Source: Lomentospora prolificans
Taxonomy: Eukaryota; Ascomycota; Sordariomycetes; Microascales; Microascaceae
NCBI GenBank assembly: GCA_029532625.1
Contig: JARFXM010000002.1
Location: 868,001 to 932,000 of the forward strand
Direction: 5' to 3'
Length of the DNA stretch: 64,000 nucleotides
Positions within the stretch are counted from its first letter, which is position 1, and every line of letters begins with the position of its first letter. Under the pieces are notes generated by a model that saw only the letters and a list, made by a program, of their open reading frames with translations, was not told where the DNA came from and did not search any database. This document shows positions 49,060 through 59,959 of this stretch, in pieces. The translations under genes and the position numbers were made by a program.

Positions 49060-52000
49060 TTAGACCGCATAAGTCGCCGTCAATGCTTGTCGGTCTTCCG
49101 GATGCATCTGCCCCAGGAAGTCGTTGAAATGGGGAATCATTTGTTTGTAAGTGTTGATGGCCTGAATATTGCTTGTTAGCCGGGGAACGTCAATCCCAGG
49201 GGAGGACGAGGTAATTGGAATAAGGGGGTTGTAAACCAAAGGGCGAAATAGATATTAGAGAACGATGGATAAAAAGGGGGAAAACCTACGCTCTGGAAGA
49301 CGTCATGGAGCTCCTGCTTAAGGGGGTTCCGAAGCGTCAGATCCCGATACCTCGCAATCGCCGTAAAGAACTGTAGCAGCGTCTTCTCCATCGCTTGAGG
49401 GTTCTGTCCCACAATCAACGTGAAGCCCTTAAAGGCGCTGGCCTTCTCTTCGCTGGGGTCAACATCCTCCATCGCGTTCAAGAATTCTTCTGAGAACGTG
49501 GGAAGCGAGGAGCCGAGGAGCTCTGCGTTGTCAAGACCGAGTCGTCCGAGTGCGATCGCGGCGTTCTCGACGAGGCTCCTAGGTACTCGGGGATTGGTCA
49601 TGAGCTCGACGAAGCGCTGGAGCATCTCTGTGACATAGGGTGCCATTCCCTTCTTGTGCTGCATCGCGATCTCGCCGGCGGACCAGCAGGCGTTGTTAAT
49701 AACTGCGAAACTGCCGTCGATATCTTCATCCAGCAAATTCTCAAAATCGAGTTGCTTGACGATCATCGGTATCATCGATTGCAGGTAGGGCTGAAGCTGA
49801 GGGAACACATATCTCGCGCAGTCACCAAGCAGGGCGTAAGCCGACTGCCTGACCTCATCCGCAAGGTCCTCGAGGCAGAGCCCCAAGAGCTCAAACAGGG
49901 ATCCGTTAGCGCTGTTTACGAGCTCAGCCGAGCCGTTGCCCTCTAGGGCCTGAATAATGGCACTTAGGAGATCAAGACTCGTAATCAGGTAGTCCTTGAG
50001 CGGTTCGTCAATTTCCGGGTTGCTCGTTGCTGCCATGCTCTGCTCAAGATTCATGTGGATTATGTTGACGCAGCGCTGGAAGATGGGCTCGGCGTAGGGC
50101 GCAAAGCTCTCATGGAGCGCCATGGCGACGTAGGACAGGCATTCGAGAAGAGCAAAAATCTCTCTTGATTCGTCCGGCACCTTCTGGTATCTGTTGATGA
50201 GTGCGGGCATGAGTTGGTTCGCGAGCTCAGGAGTCGCAAGGACGGGCCCTATCTGCTCGGCCAGAGTTTGAACGCAATCGTACAGGATGTACATGTTCTT
50301 ATCCTTATAGCTGCCGAAGCACCTAACGAATTGTTGGATAATGGGGCTGGCATAAGGTTCGATCTGCTTGCCCGCAGTTTCCAGTAGGTTTGCGACGGCA
50401 GAAGCGCCGGCCTCCTGCACCTTCTTGTTTTTGTCAAGCATACGCTGGAGCAAGTTGTCAATCATGGGTTCGAAGTACTGGGTCTTTTGGGCGGGATCGG
50501 TCAGGTTGGCAGCCCAGGCCGAGTATCGGCTCAAAGTCCAGCAGGTAATCTGACGGACAACTACCTCGGAGTCACCGAGAAGAGTGATAAGGTACGGAAC
50601 CAATTCTGTGAGGTGAGGTGAGACCACATCCATGCAGCCCTCAGATACGGCACCGAGAGCGAGGACGGCCGCTTCCCGGTGAGGCCAGTCTGGGTGCTTA
50701 AGGTTGTTGGTGAGAAAGGGCAGTATGCACTCAAAGACCCGGTTCTTGAAGTCCCGAGCGAATACGTCAAGCGCCGCGGCGGAGCTTTTTCGAAGAGTCC
50801 ATCGCTCTTCGGGGTGCTCATCGTCGTCCGACTCGTCAATCTCGCCTTCCTCAAGGTCATCGTTATCCACCCAGGGCATCTTGTCTCCCTCGGCCCCGTT
50901 GGAATCTGCTTGGTTCCCAGTTTTGTTGTAGTTTCTTGCCTGCGATTTCTTCGCGTGCGCCGGCTTGATGTCTTCGACGCGATCCTCCTCATCCTCATCA
51001 TCAGATTCGCCCCCAAGAAGCGCAATATCCTCGCCACTATAAGCCATGCACTCAAGAAGGGTCGGAATGATCTGGTGGATGTAAGGGTCTAGCGCCTTCC
51101 ACAGCTCATCGTGTTCGCCGACGGCGAGCCAGAACTCGGATGCCTCGAGCGCCAAGTCGGGGTCGTCGCTCTTCTGCTGTGTCAAGATATAATCGATGAG
51201 ACCGGCAATGTGCGGCTCAAGCTTGTCAGGACGAGCGTCAACGAGCTGCACAAAAGCCTTGCAGACCTGTCGGCGCACGTCTGTGTTGTTGTCTGTAGCG
51301 AGGTAGAAGAGGTGTTGAAGGAGGTCGTCGATCGAGTTAAGCATCGCCTGCGACTTGCGCGGCACGAAGACGTTGATTGCAATGAGGGCTTGCGTCCGAA
51401 CCTTCACTAGAGGGCTCTTAGTCGCCTCAATAAGTTTGGGGAGGATGAAGCTGAGAGGTCGCTGCCCATTCAACTCTCGATCAAGCATTTTGGGGCTGTC
51501 TTCGCAAATCTTGGTCATCGCAGCCATGGCGCCCTCCTGCGCGGAATCAGAGAACTGGCCGGTCTCATTTGACCACATTCCCATAAGAGTGGGTAGCAGC
51601 TCAGGCCAAGCTAGTAGTCCTCCCCTCTTGATAAGTTCGGTCGCGACGATTCCGATGTGGTTCCTGATCCAGGCATGCTTGTCTTGAAGGGCGTTGACAA
51701 CGGCAACCTTGATGAAAGCTAGGCTCTCAGCCGGAATCTCCTTGTAGTTGGATCGGACATTGTTCTTGAGCATAACTGCCGAGGAGGAGCGGACCATGGC
51801 CCAGGAGTCGGCGTTCATAGAGACGCCATCAGGAAGGTCGGGATTGGAAGCGATGTACGCTAGGTAATTGTTAATGTCGGGCGAACTTCTCGCCTGTAGG
51901 AGCATCTATTCTCGAAGCGAACGCGCATCGCGAGGCCAACGTCAGCAAATGCGCAGTGTAAGGTGGATGCGACCGCGCGCAAGGCTAGGTGAGGCGAACG

Positions 52001-52180
52001 GCGGGAGGCGAATTAAGACGCTGGTGAAGGCACGGCAATGGTGGCCAGAGCAGGGGACCAGGAGGGTAGACGAACCATTTCTGCTTGCTTCTGGGCGGTT
52101 TTATCGTACCCGCTGAGAGAGTCCCTCAGGTAGCCGCATAGCTGGCCGAGGGACTCGGGATTTGGCTGCCAGGTAGCCAT
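49060..52180 (-). CDS. kap104: Transportin / karyopherin beta-2 (Kap104) nuclear import receptor
   Basis: Three exons on the minus strand, 52180-52076, 51905-49290 and 49161-49060, give 940 residues, the usual transportin length. Intron 1 (170 bp) begins GTTCGT and ends AATAG. Intron 2 (128 bp) begins GTAGGT and ends CAG; without removing it the frame would end in an unrelated tail. Exon 1 supplies the N-terminal helix (MATWQPNPESLGQLCGYL). The last exon supplies the conserved C-terminus INTYKQMIPHFNDFLGQMHP. The body is a chain of HEAT repeats (SDSAQEGAMAAMTKICEDSP, ERWTLRKSSAAALDVFA, VINNACWSAGEIAM). An acidic loop (about residues 332-400, ESDDEDEEDRVED to EEGEIDESDDDEHPEE) matches the HEAT-8 loop through which RanGTP releases cargo. 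Kap104 imports PY-NLS cargoes such as hnRNP and mRNA-processing proteins through the nuclear pore. Identification is secure. Confidence 0.97.
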
Positions 52181-54072
52181 CGCTAGTTTGCAGTCGTGTC
52201 AGTGGCGCCCGGCGGGCAACAGCGCGAAAGGCGGGGAGCGATGGTAAACTTGTCGACCAAAGGCGGGGTTCAGGGGCGATGAGAAACGTACAGTTTTAGA
52301 GAGGTCGATATGACGGTGAAAGAAGAAGAGGTTGCAAGATGCTCAATTACATCTGGCAAAGCTTCCTTCAAGTTGGGGTGAAATGAACAAGGGTAAAGGG
52401 TAAGGGGAGTAAGGTCCACGCTTGCAAAAATGGACAGTAAAGTGCACTTGATAATTTTAGTGGAGGTGCGATGATGGAGGGGGAGCAGCTGGCTGGCCAC
52501 TGCGTGAGTGGAGGGTCTCTCGGGTTTGAGGGTGAGGGCGAGGGTCAGTGCAGGAGCCCGGATTTTGGCGGGGTTGGTCTTTGCTTCCCTTTTTCCCCCC
52601 CCCCTTCCTCTTTCCCTAAATTTTTCCTTCCCCTCCCCACTACTGATTCACTGGTTTTTTTTTGGAGGGGCGACTGGACTGGAGCTGGAGTGGGTCATGG
52701 AGGTACCTTGTATCAATTCCACACTGCTGCTACATACTTACTGGTAAAACAGTACATCATTGATCTGATGTAATATTTGTAGCTTATGCTTCTAACCGTT
52801 CCTCTCACACGACTGCCAGACATTTTTGGCCTATTACTAGGAGGTACCTTTCCCAGCTGGCCATGATGAGGAAAAGGCCCTTGCTTCCTAGGTTTACCAA
52901 GGGTGATGAAGGCATAACACCCTCTTAAGTTCTTTTCCAGCACTTCTAGAATAGTAAGGTTTTATTATAGTTAGGTTTATCTGCCTAAGTTGAACTGGCC
53001 TTTCTTTGCTGGTCAACTGTTAAGCACAGGCAAGTACTTCTGGTGGTCCCGGACGCTCAAAGTCTCACATGGCAGAGTCACGCGCTGTCCTCACCCCATC
53101 AATTCTCACCATGGGAACTGGACACTAGAACCCTAGAGCTACACTGTTAGGGACATGGCATCAAACATACTGCTGCCTCTGGAGGCTTTGGGTCCTGTCA
53201 TATCCTTTGAGAAAAATGGCCAATCGAGTAGATAGGAAACTCTTCCATGGCCCAGCCATGTCGGGGCTCCGTACTTGAGATTTTTCCGGCTCCCTGCAGA
53301 AGCAATCATCCTTCAAGCTTCCACATCCAGGGGCACTCGTTTGTCGGGGACCGCTTCCCCCATCTTTTGACCAAGTATTTTCCCTCTTATTCCCATCATT
53401 GACGTCAGATGCGCTCGGCGGCTGTGTGTATAACCGACCCGACTCTGTATCCCAACGCTTGCTGTAGCCTTCGTCGCCCAAAATCTCAATAGTACGATGT
53501 TTTTTGCTCTAGTCCCGGCTCGAACACCGTGAAGACTACAATGTGATAAGCGGAGCTCGTTGCCCGGCCACCCCTCCGGTTGTGTCTCGGGGCATGCGTA
53601 ATAGGTTCCTTCCACTGAACGTCAAGTCACAACTACTCATGGCGTGCTAATCGAAGTGAAATGGCAACGCTTCTGCTATTGCGCCTTTAAAGGTGTATGG
53701 ACACAGACACTGAGTCTCATCAAGACCGGCGGCTAAGGGTCCAGACGAAATATTTCTGCGTGGAGCCTCTTAGATCCGACCCCATCGCGCTTTGGCTCTC
53801 TGCTTGTAATAACGTCCGACAAGGTCTGGTTACCCCCATGACTACTACAACGGTTTGTAAGGACAATCTCTATCTCCCGTAGTGTAGTCGACCTGGGCTG
53901 CTCGGCGATCGTGTAACACGGCATCATACCTACGTACACTATGTAGCACGCAAGCAGCCGTGACATCTACCATCGATAATTGTTGGGCGGGTAGCTATAT
54001 AGTAGGTATGAGTCTGAATACCTACTAGGCACTAGAGGTGAAACAGTGGCCTGTTATGGGTCGGGGGCTACC
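52181..54072. other. 1.9 kb between genes
   Basis: The first part is the promoter region of the transportin gene, with a C-rich tract near 52596-52605. From about 52780 to 53020 the sequence looks like a fragment of something older, but no family is recognisable. An inverted repeat lies at 54001-54026. No gene is supported. Confidence 0.5.
54001..54026. repeat. Inverted repeat AGTAGGTA/TACCTACT
   Basis: AGTAGGTA at 54001-54008 and TACCTACT at 54019-54026 form a perfect eight-base inverted repeat around a 10-base spacer, about 50 bases past the stop of the proteasome chaperone gene. It may fall in that gene's 3' UTR. A role in RNA ending or protein binding is possible but unsupported. Confidence 0.7.
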
Positions 54073-54601
54073 TTAGGCCTGGACGGATGCGGCGCCATTT
54101 GCGTTTGCCGTTGCTCCATCAGAAGTCTTAGAGACATGTTGCGTCTTGTCTAAGATAACCTCAATGACCTTTCTGAAAGCCTCCATTTCTTCTTCAGGTG
54201 TTCCACCCATTCCCATGTTGGATAAGTTCAAGGAACTTCCCACGTAAGTAGGAAGCTGGGTTCTTCTAGCAAGAAGCTTGGCGATGCGCGTTGCAAACTC
54301 TAGGTTAGACTCTTGCGTATATAGCGCAGTAGATATTGGCTGATTTGGATTGAATCTCTGCAAAGCGGTCAGTTCTTCGAGCTCAGCGTATAGATGGAGG
54401 TTCACATGGAACACTTGCGTCTGGAAGTGCATAAACGAAAGAACCCATGGATGGCGGGGTTGAGAGGTCATCCGTGGTGGACGTGGTTAGGAATACCACG
54501 ACAGACTTTTCCCTAAGAGTCAAATGTGCGTACACGCGAGTGTCTAAAGCTCGCGGTAGCGGGAAAGAGAGCTCAATCACTGTGCTTGAGGATCCAGCCA
54601 T
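54073..54601 (-). CDS. Proteasome assembly chaperone 4 (PAC4/Poc4-like), GC-AG intron
   Basis: Two exons, 54601-54419 and 54357-54073, give 155 residues. The joined protein has the PAC4 family pattern: a beta-rich N-terminus (VIELSFPLPRALDTRVYAHL), MGSFVYALPD joined to RFNPNQPISTALYT at the splice, then EFATRIAKLLARRTQLPTYVG and EEEMEAFRKVIEVIL. PAC3-PAC4 (yeast Poc3-Poc4, also called Irc25-Poc4) is a heterodimer that helps assemble the alpha ring of the 20S proteasome. The 61-bp intron begins GCAAGT instead of GT and ends TTTGCAG, with a CTGAC branch site. The only nearby GT donor (GTGAAC) would bring an immediate stop, and the family needs PD followed by R-NP across the join, so GC-AG splicing is the consistent reading. 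The upstream in-frame codon at 54682 is TTG, so ATG 54601 is the start. Confidence 0.9.
54358..54418 (-). other. Non-canonical GC-AG intron
   Basis: The donor is GAC|GCAAGT and the acceptor GCTTTGCAG|AGA, 61 bases apart in phase 0. GCAAGT is the usual form of the rare GC donor class. The CTGAC branch site lies about 15 bases before the acceptor. All other introns resolved in this window start with GT. Confidence 0.85.
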
Positions 54602-55496
54602 CTTGATTATATGAGAGGGAAAGGCCACGCGACTGACACTGGGACGGCAGGGTATTGTGTCCACGGATATGGCAGGCTCCAACCGAAACTCGGATGGCTA
54701 TTAGGGCGTGTCACTATTAGTGTCAACTACTTCCGTAAAAGTCAAGCCGGTGAAAAGGGCCTAAGGGACACTGTTGCCAGGAGGGAAATCGCACCTGAGG
54801 TTCTCGCTAGTGGAGCTGAGTGCCTGATGATTAAGTCGCCGACGTTTTTAAGGAGCTTGCAGCTCGGTTTGTCTGTGGGGCCTTGATGGCGCTTCAACGG
54901 TATCCTGTCTCTCGTATTTGATTGGCTGCATTGCAATTCGGACCACTAACCCCGAACCGGAAGCTCCTTCAAACCCAACGTCGCGGCCCTAAAGTGGCAA
55001 GGAGGTAGCGACTAGTGGGAATCCAGAGCAAAAAAAAAAAAAAAAAAAGAAAAAAGAAAAGAAAAAGAAAAAAAAATATAACCGAACGAGAATGGTGTAG
55101 TGACATGGAAAAAGCAGATGAGGATATAAAGAGATGCAGTTAGATGTTTGATAGTATCGTGAGCACCCTGCTTTGTAAGGACATACCTGTTGGTTCTTAT
55201 AGAATCCATACTTCTCCGAGAACCAGCTCCCTTGTGTCTTTCTGCTCGGGCAGACCAGTGCCATTTACAAACCCCCCTCACCAATCCCCCACTATTTCGT
55301 CAGCCACTGCTGGCTGGCGATGGCTCCAGACGCGACCATCCCGCGACAGGAACATCCCACTACACATCTTACCACAGCACGCCCAGTTCGAAAACCTGCA
55401 GCTCAACTGCTAGAACAGTCCGACCTCATTCACCACGCGCAGCTGCTAGCCAAACCCTTTCAGCACGCTTCTATAGCTTCCTTCTTCCATATCAAC
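54602..55496. other. Divergent intergenic region
   Basis: These 0.9 kb separate the minus-strand proteasome chaperone gene from the plus-strand methyltransferase gene and must hold both promoters unless each has a distant one. A 19-base A run lies at 55030-55048. An ATG at 55320 is in frame with the methyltransferase and could extend it by 59 residues. Confidence 0.6.
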
Positions 55497-56904
55497 ATGG
55501 ACCAAGAGCATGAATGGGATGATGCAGAACACCCCCTCCAGGATCCAGAAGAGCTCAAGGTGCTCTTCACTGCCCTTGATTCTTATATGTTAGTTTACAT
55601 TATCTTATTGACCCCTCAACTCGATTGTGGCCGAAGGCGGTGATCCTTGGTCCTATGCTACCCCTCCCCGATGCCATCGAACTCCCTTCATCTCATGCTC
55701 TAGATTCCAGCTACACGTTTTACTTGTATCACTCCGTCGTAGCATTTCTTTAGCAGTACTAACACAATCTTACAGGCAGTATGAAAAGGTAGCGCACTTC
55801 AACGTCACGCACCTTAGAAGGCAATCATTCTATGCTTTGCCTGATGCCCAATGGAAGATGCTCGCAGCCCCCCCATTCAACTTCCTGGAGACGCTGAGCA
55901 AGGTAGATGATGCGATCGGTACCAATGCAAACCTTGCCAAGACCATTGCTCGTCACGGCCTCCGTTCGTTCCATGACTCCGCCATAGACCCTGAGGACGA
56001 CAGGATATCTATGCCGCAAGAGTGGACTGGCGTCGCTAAACACGGCGATATTGACAAGGCGAGAAGTACCCTGCGACAATTCTTCCGGGACTGGTCTGCC
56101 GAAGGCGCTGATGAGCGTGAACGTTCATATGGCCCGGTAATGCGTGCGTTGGAGAAGGAGAAGGCTAGATTGCCTCAGAGCCAGGGCCTGAAGGTCCTTG
56201 TTCCCGGAGCGGGCCTCGGCCGCCTCGTCTTTGACCTTGCGCAAAACGGCCATCATTCCGAAGGCAACGAGATATCCTACCACCAGCTCCTCGCGTCTTC
56301 GTATATTCTCAATTTCTGCGAACGGGCGGGCAAGCACACGATTTATCCCTGGGTCCACACCTTTTCGAACCACCTTTCACGAGAGAACCATCTTCGCGGA
56401 TATAGCATACCTGATATCCACCCGGCCACTACTCTCATGCAGACTAGCAACCCCGGAACAATGTCGATGACTGCGGCGGACTTCCTCTGTCTGTATGGCG
56501 ACGCTGAGCATCGGGAGAAATATGATGCCGTCGCCGCGGTGTTTTTCCTTGATACCGCCCCGAACCTAATCCGCTACCTCGGTGTCATATTCAGCTGCCT
56601 CAAGCCCGGCGGTATACTCATAAACGTGGGACCTCTGCTCTGGCATTTCGAGAACCATGCCCCGGGTAATCATGGCCTCGATGATGACGGCGATGGAGAA
56701 CATGATCACAAGAACTCGTCGGGAATTGCTGATCCTGGGAGCTTCGAGCTCACTGATGATGAAGTCATGGCGCTAGTTGAGAAACTCGGCTTTGTGGTGG
56801 AATCCAAGGATTCGGGCGTCGAAGCGCCCTATATCCACGACGCAGACTCCATGTTGAAGACGGTCTATCGTGCAAGCACATGGGTGGCGCGAAAACCCCT
56901 GTAA
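55497..56904 (+). CDS. Carnosine N-methyltransferase-like (N2227 family) SAM enzyme
   Basis: Exons 55497-55588 and 55776-56904 join across a 187-bp intron (GTTAGT donor, TACTAAC branch, TTACAG acceptor) to give 406 residues, close to the 409 of human CARNMT1. Family hallmarks: the N-terminal helix with LDSYMQYEKVAHFNVTHLRR spanning the join, the SAM-binding loop VLVPGAGLGRLVFDLA (about 169-184), GNEISYHQLLASSYILNF, YDAVAAVFFLDTAPNLIRYL (about 279-298) and GGILINVGPLLWHFENH (about 308-324). The human enzyme methylates the imidazole N of carnosine's histidine. Fungi generally do not make carnosine, so the fungal substrate is open; histidine-containing peptides or proteins are possible. ATG 55497 (AACATGG) was chosen for length; ATG 55320 is an in-frame alternative. 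The gene is divergent from the proteasome chaperone gene. Confidence 0.93.
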
Positions 56905-57263
56905 TAGATGCACGCCGAGAAGAAAGAGAAGAATCACTGTTCTTCCCAAAAGCCGACAATCATCTGAGAAAAACAAATTTGTTCCCGTTCTAGTATTCGC
57001 CCAACGTAAATTTCTCGACGGTTATTCAGCTGGCGACCTACAAGGGGAAAGAGTCCGGCGATATGGCTCACGCATGGCAGGTAGATAGAACATCGGACTT
57101 AGAGGCGTCAAAGGCATTACCAGAACATTTCGGCTCCGAATTTACAACATGTCACAAAGTATTAACGCGATTTGGCTTAAGCTTTTTATTTTTACTCCGG
57201 TTTCATCAAACCGTTTCCTTTGCTATTAATAAGATGTACATGATAGAACAATTGGCTCTCTGT
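56905..57263. other. Shared 3' region of convergent genes
   Basis: These 359 bases separate the stop codons of two convergent genes, the methyltransferase and the dehydrogenase. The stretch is AT-rich toward 57160-57240 and probably contains both polyadenylation regions. No gene is visible. Confidence 0.6.
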
Positions 57264-58303
57264 TTAGAGCTTGGAATCACCCTGGAGCTGGCCCCTGTTC
57301 CATCGGCTACCACCGTCTAGCGCAATTACCTCACCATTGAGGTAAGAACCCGCCCTACTCGTAAGGTAGACGATGACACCGGCGATATCCTCGGGCCTAC
57401 CCAACCTGCCAAGGGGGTTCTCCTTGGCGAACTTGCCAGCGCCGCCGGAGAGCTCGAGAAGGCCATTGGACATCTTGCTGGGGAAGAAGCCAGGGGCGAT
57501 GGAGTTGACGGTGATGTGCCTAGGGCCGAGCTCAAGAGCGAGGTTCCTAGCGAGGTGGATGACGGCAGCCTTGGAAGCCGAGTAGCCGTAGGTACCCTGC
57601 TTGCCGAGGGTGCCAACGCCCAGACCGGCGACGGAGGCGGTCACGACGACCCTGGAGGGGTCCTCGGCGGTCGAGTTCTTCTGCAGCAGAGGCGCGAAGA
57701 GCTTCACAGTGTTGAAGACGCTCCTGACGTTGAGGTCCATGACCTTGCCGAAGGCATCATCGGGGTGGGAGTCGAAGGGGGCGCCCCATGTGGCGCCGGC
57801 GTTGGCGAGTAGGATGTCGACGTGGTCGGTGTGCTTGCTAACCTCGCGGACGAGGTGCTCGATGCCGGCGACCTTGGCGGAGTCGGCGGGGACGGAGATG
57901 GCGATGGCGCCAGGGGCCTTGTTGGGGAGGGCGTTGAGGGCTGCTACGGCTTCTTCGCAGGCCTTGGCTTTGCGGGAGGTGATGAAGACTTTGGAGGCGC
58001 CGGCTTGGAGGATGCTGGGGGAGCGAGCGGGGTTAGCTTTCGTTGTGCTCTTGCTTCAACATTCTTTCTTTCTTCTTCTCCTTCTTTTTTTTTCATTTCT
58101 TTTCTTCTTTTTCCTTTGCTTCGTGCGGATCTGCGCACCTGCTTGTAACATGGGCGCTGAAGCACCGGGGGAGGTTGAAAGGGGGGAGTTGCTTACGCGG
58201 AGGCGGCGTGGAGACCGAGACCTCGAGAGCCGCCGGTTACGACGGCGACCTTGCCCTTGAGGGAGAAGAGCGAAGGGAAATCCTTAAGATCTACCTCGGA
58301 CAT
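57264..58303 (-). CDS. Short-chain dehydrogenase/reductase with C-terminal SKL
   Basis: Two exons, 58303-58197 and 58014-57264, give 285 residues across a 182-bp intron (GTAAGC to CCCCAG). The intron splits the nucleotide-binding domain just after its first glycine-rich turn. Classical SDR features are present: TGGSRGLG at 23-30 (NAD(P)H binding), NAGA at 107-110, catalytic Asn131, Ser163, Tyr180 and Lys184 (YSASK), and the PG motif in NSIAPGFFPSKM. SRK around 49-51 after beta-2 favours NADPH. The spacing between Ser and Tyr is a few residues longer than usual, as in RhlG-like (rhamnolipid 3-oxoacyl reductase) members, and this is the most likely subfamily. The protein ends GDSKL, a canonical PTS1 signal, so it probably works inside peroxisomes, perhaps on acyl-CoA-type or keto substrates. 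The substrate is not determined. Confidence 0.95.
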
Positions 58304-59959
58304 TGTGGCGGATGTGGAAAAGGAGAGGGAAGGCGATTGAGGTATAGGAGGTGCGGGTGCACGACGTTCGCAGATGATCACGGAGAAAGAAGACGAAGGA
58401 AGGGGTATGAACAGGAGTGGTCAGATTAGAAATGGATGTAATTGAACAAAAAGGATGAAACCAAGTCAAGAGTTCCATCAACTTCCCCGGATTATTTGGA
58501 GTTATGAGGGGGGGACACAACCATGAAGATTGCCTGGCGACGGCGATAAGCTATACTCTGAATGGTTAGGGGACGGAGAAGCTACCCCAAGATCCCTCGG
58601 CTTCTTTTTCTCGCTACCTCTCCAGGTTTGCGCTAAAGCCACTTCGCCGGACGGAGGGGCTCTGGAGAGGCGGGGGGCTTGTTCACCGTTCCGAGGCTTT
58701 GCTATTAGGGAAGGGATGTGCAGTTGGGACTGGACGACGGAGGGGAAGCTTCAACACCGCTAGCTGGTTGTGCCGAGGCATGGGCTCTGTTTAGTCATCA
58801 CCATTTCTTTCGAAGACGTCAGCGGGGCTTGTTAGAGGCAATGGGCTTGAAACCACAGGCACATGACACTGGCTGGTAAAGGGGCTACCCACTGAGAATA
58901 TGAGTATTACACACACACCTTGCAGCACAGTGCTGGCCTAGCTGGCCATCAACCACCATCGACAGATATGGATAGATGACAACCAACAACTTCGAACCAG
59001 TCAGGCGCTAAAGTTGCGCACAGCTACGTTGACCTACGGTGGCCCGATCGATCTATGGTTCTACAAAGTCGGCGTGATTTGCGACATTCTCAAGAACTTG
59101 ATGATTGCTCTATGCTATTCCAAAGCGACGATACATTCAGATGCACAATCTTAGCACTTCTATAACTTGATAATGCTTGATGTTTTTGGCCTGTCTGCAC
59201 CCCAGCATGAGTACAAAGGAGAGAAGAGATGGGAATGATGAAAATTGTGAGCAGTCTCCTACGACGATGAGTAAACCCCCGAAGTGAACTGAAACAAGCT
59301 TGAACAATAACACAAGGAAAGTCTCAAAGAACCCATAATGAGCAAAAGATAAGACTTGGATACTCGACAAATGGGGAAAAGGGGAAGGGGGTGGAGAAGA
59401 AAAGCAAAAGCAAAAGCAAAAGGAAAAAAAAAAAAAAAAAGAAACAAGGACATGGTCCTCATTCATCATTCATGACCCGCGAGTCGTCGAACCTATCAGT
59501 CCCCTCGACCCCTGCTAAAAATATCCCTCAGATTCACCGAGGACCCGTATAATCAACTCTAGGTTGCAGAAATATCGCTCAATTCCATCATCTGTTGGAC
59601 CAGAAAAAGGGTCAAGGGGATCCAGTTCGCATCTGGATTGAGATGGCAAGGGGATGTGTGTGTGGCGGAGGTAACGGCCATTACAGGATGGCAACAGTAG
59701 AAAGACCATCGAGCCCTAGAGATACGATGGTATAGAGCAAATCAGGTGAATCCTAACGGACTCGCCCGTTTGCCTAACGTATATAATCATGAATCGTTTT
59801 TGGTGGCGAGCGCGCGGTTGGACTGCCCATGTGCAGGCTCAAACTCATGGCTCGCCACCTAGAAGTCGCCCGCAAAGTGCGTGCGACGAACGTGAAATTT
59901 CAAGAAGATAGACTAGTGAAGAAATATCCCACCATCTAACTCGATGCTGAGTATTTCCC
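58304..59959. other. 1.7 kb between genes
   Basis: Near 58304 is the promoter region of the dehydrogenase gene, and near 59960 the 3' side of the DUF6590 gene. AAAAGC units followed by a 17-base A run lie at about 59400-59440. No coding region is supported. Confidence 0.55.

Noticed and set aside
49176..49289. Unspliced C-terminus of transportin ending in a Pro/Phe-rich tail
   Set aside because: The GTAGGT donor and the following exon encoding NTYKQMIPHFNDFLGQMHP restore the family's conserved end.
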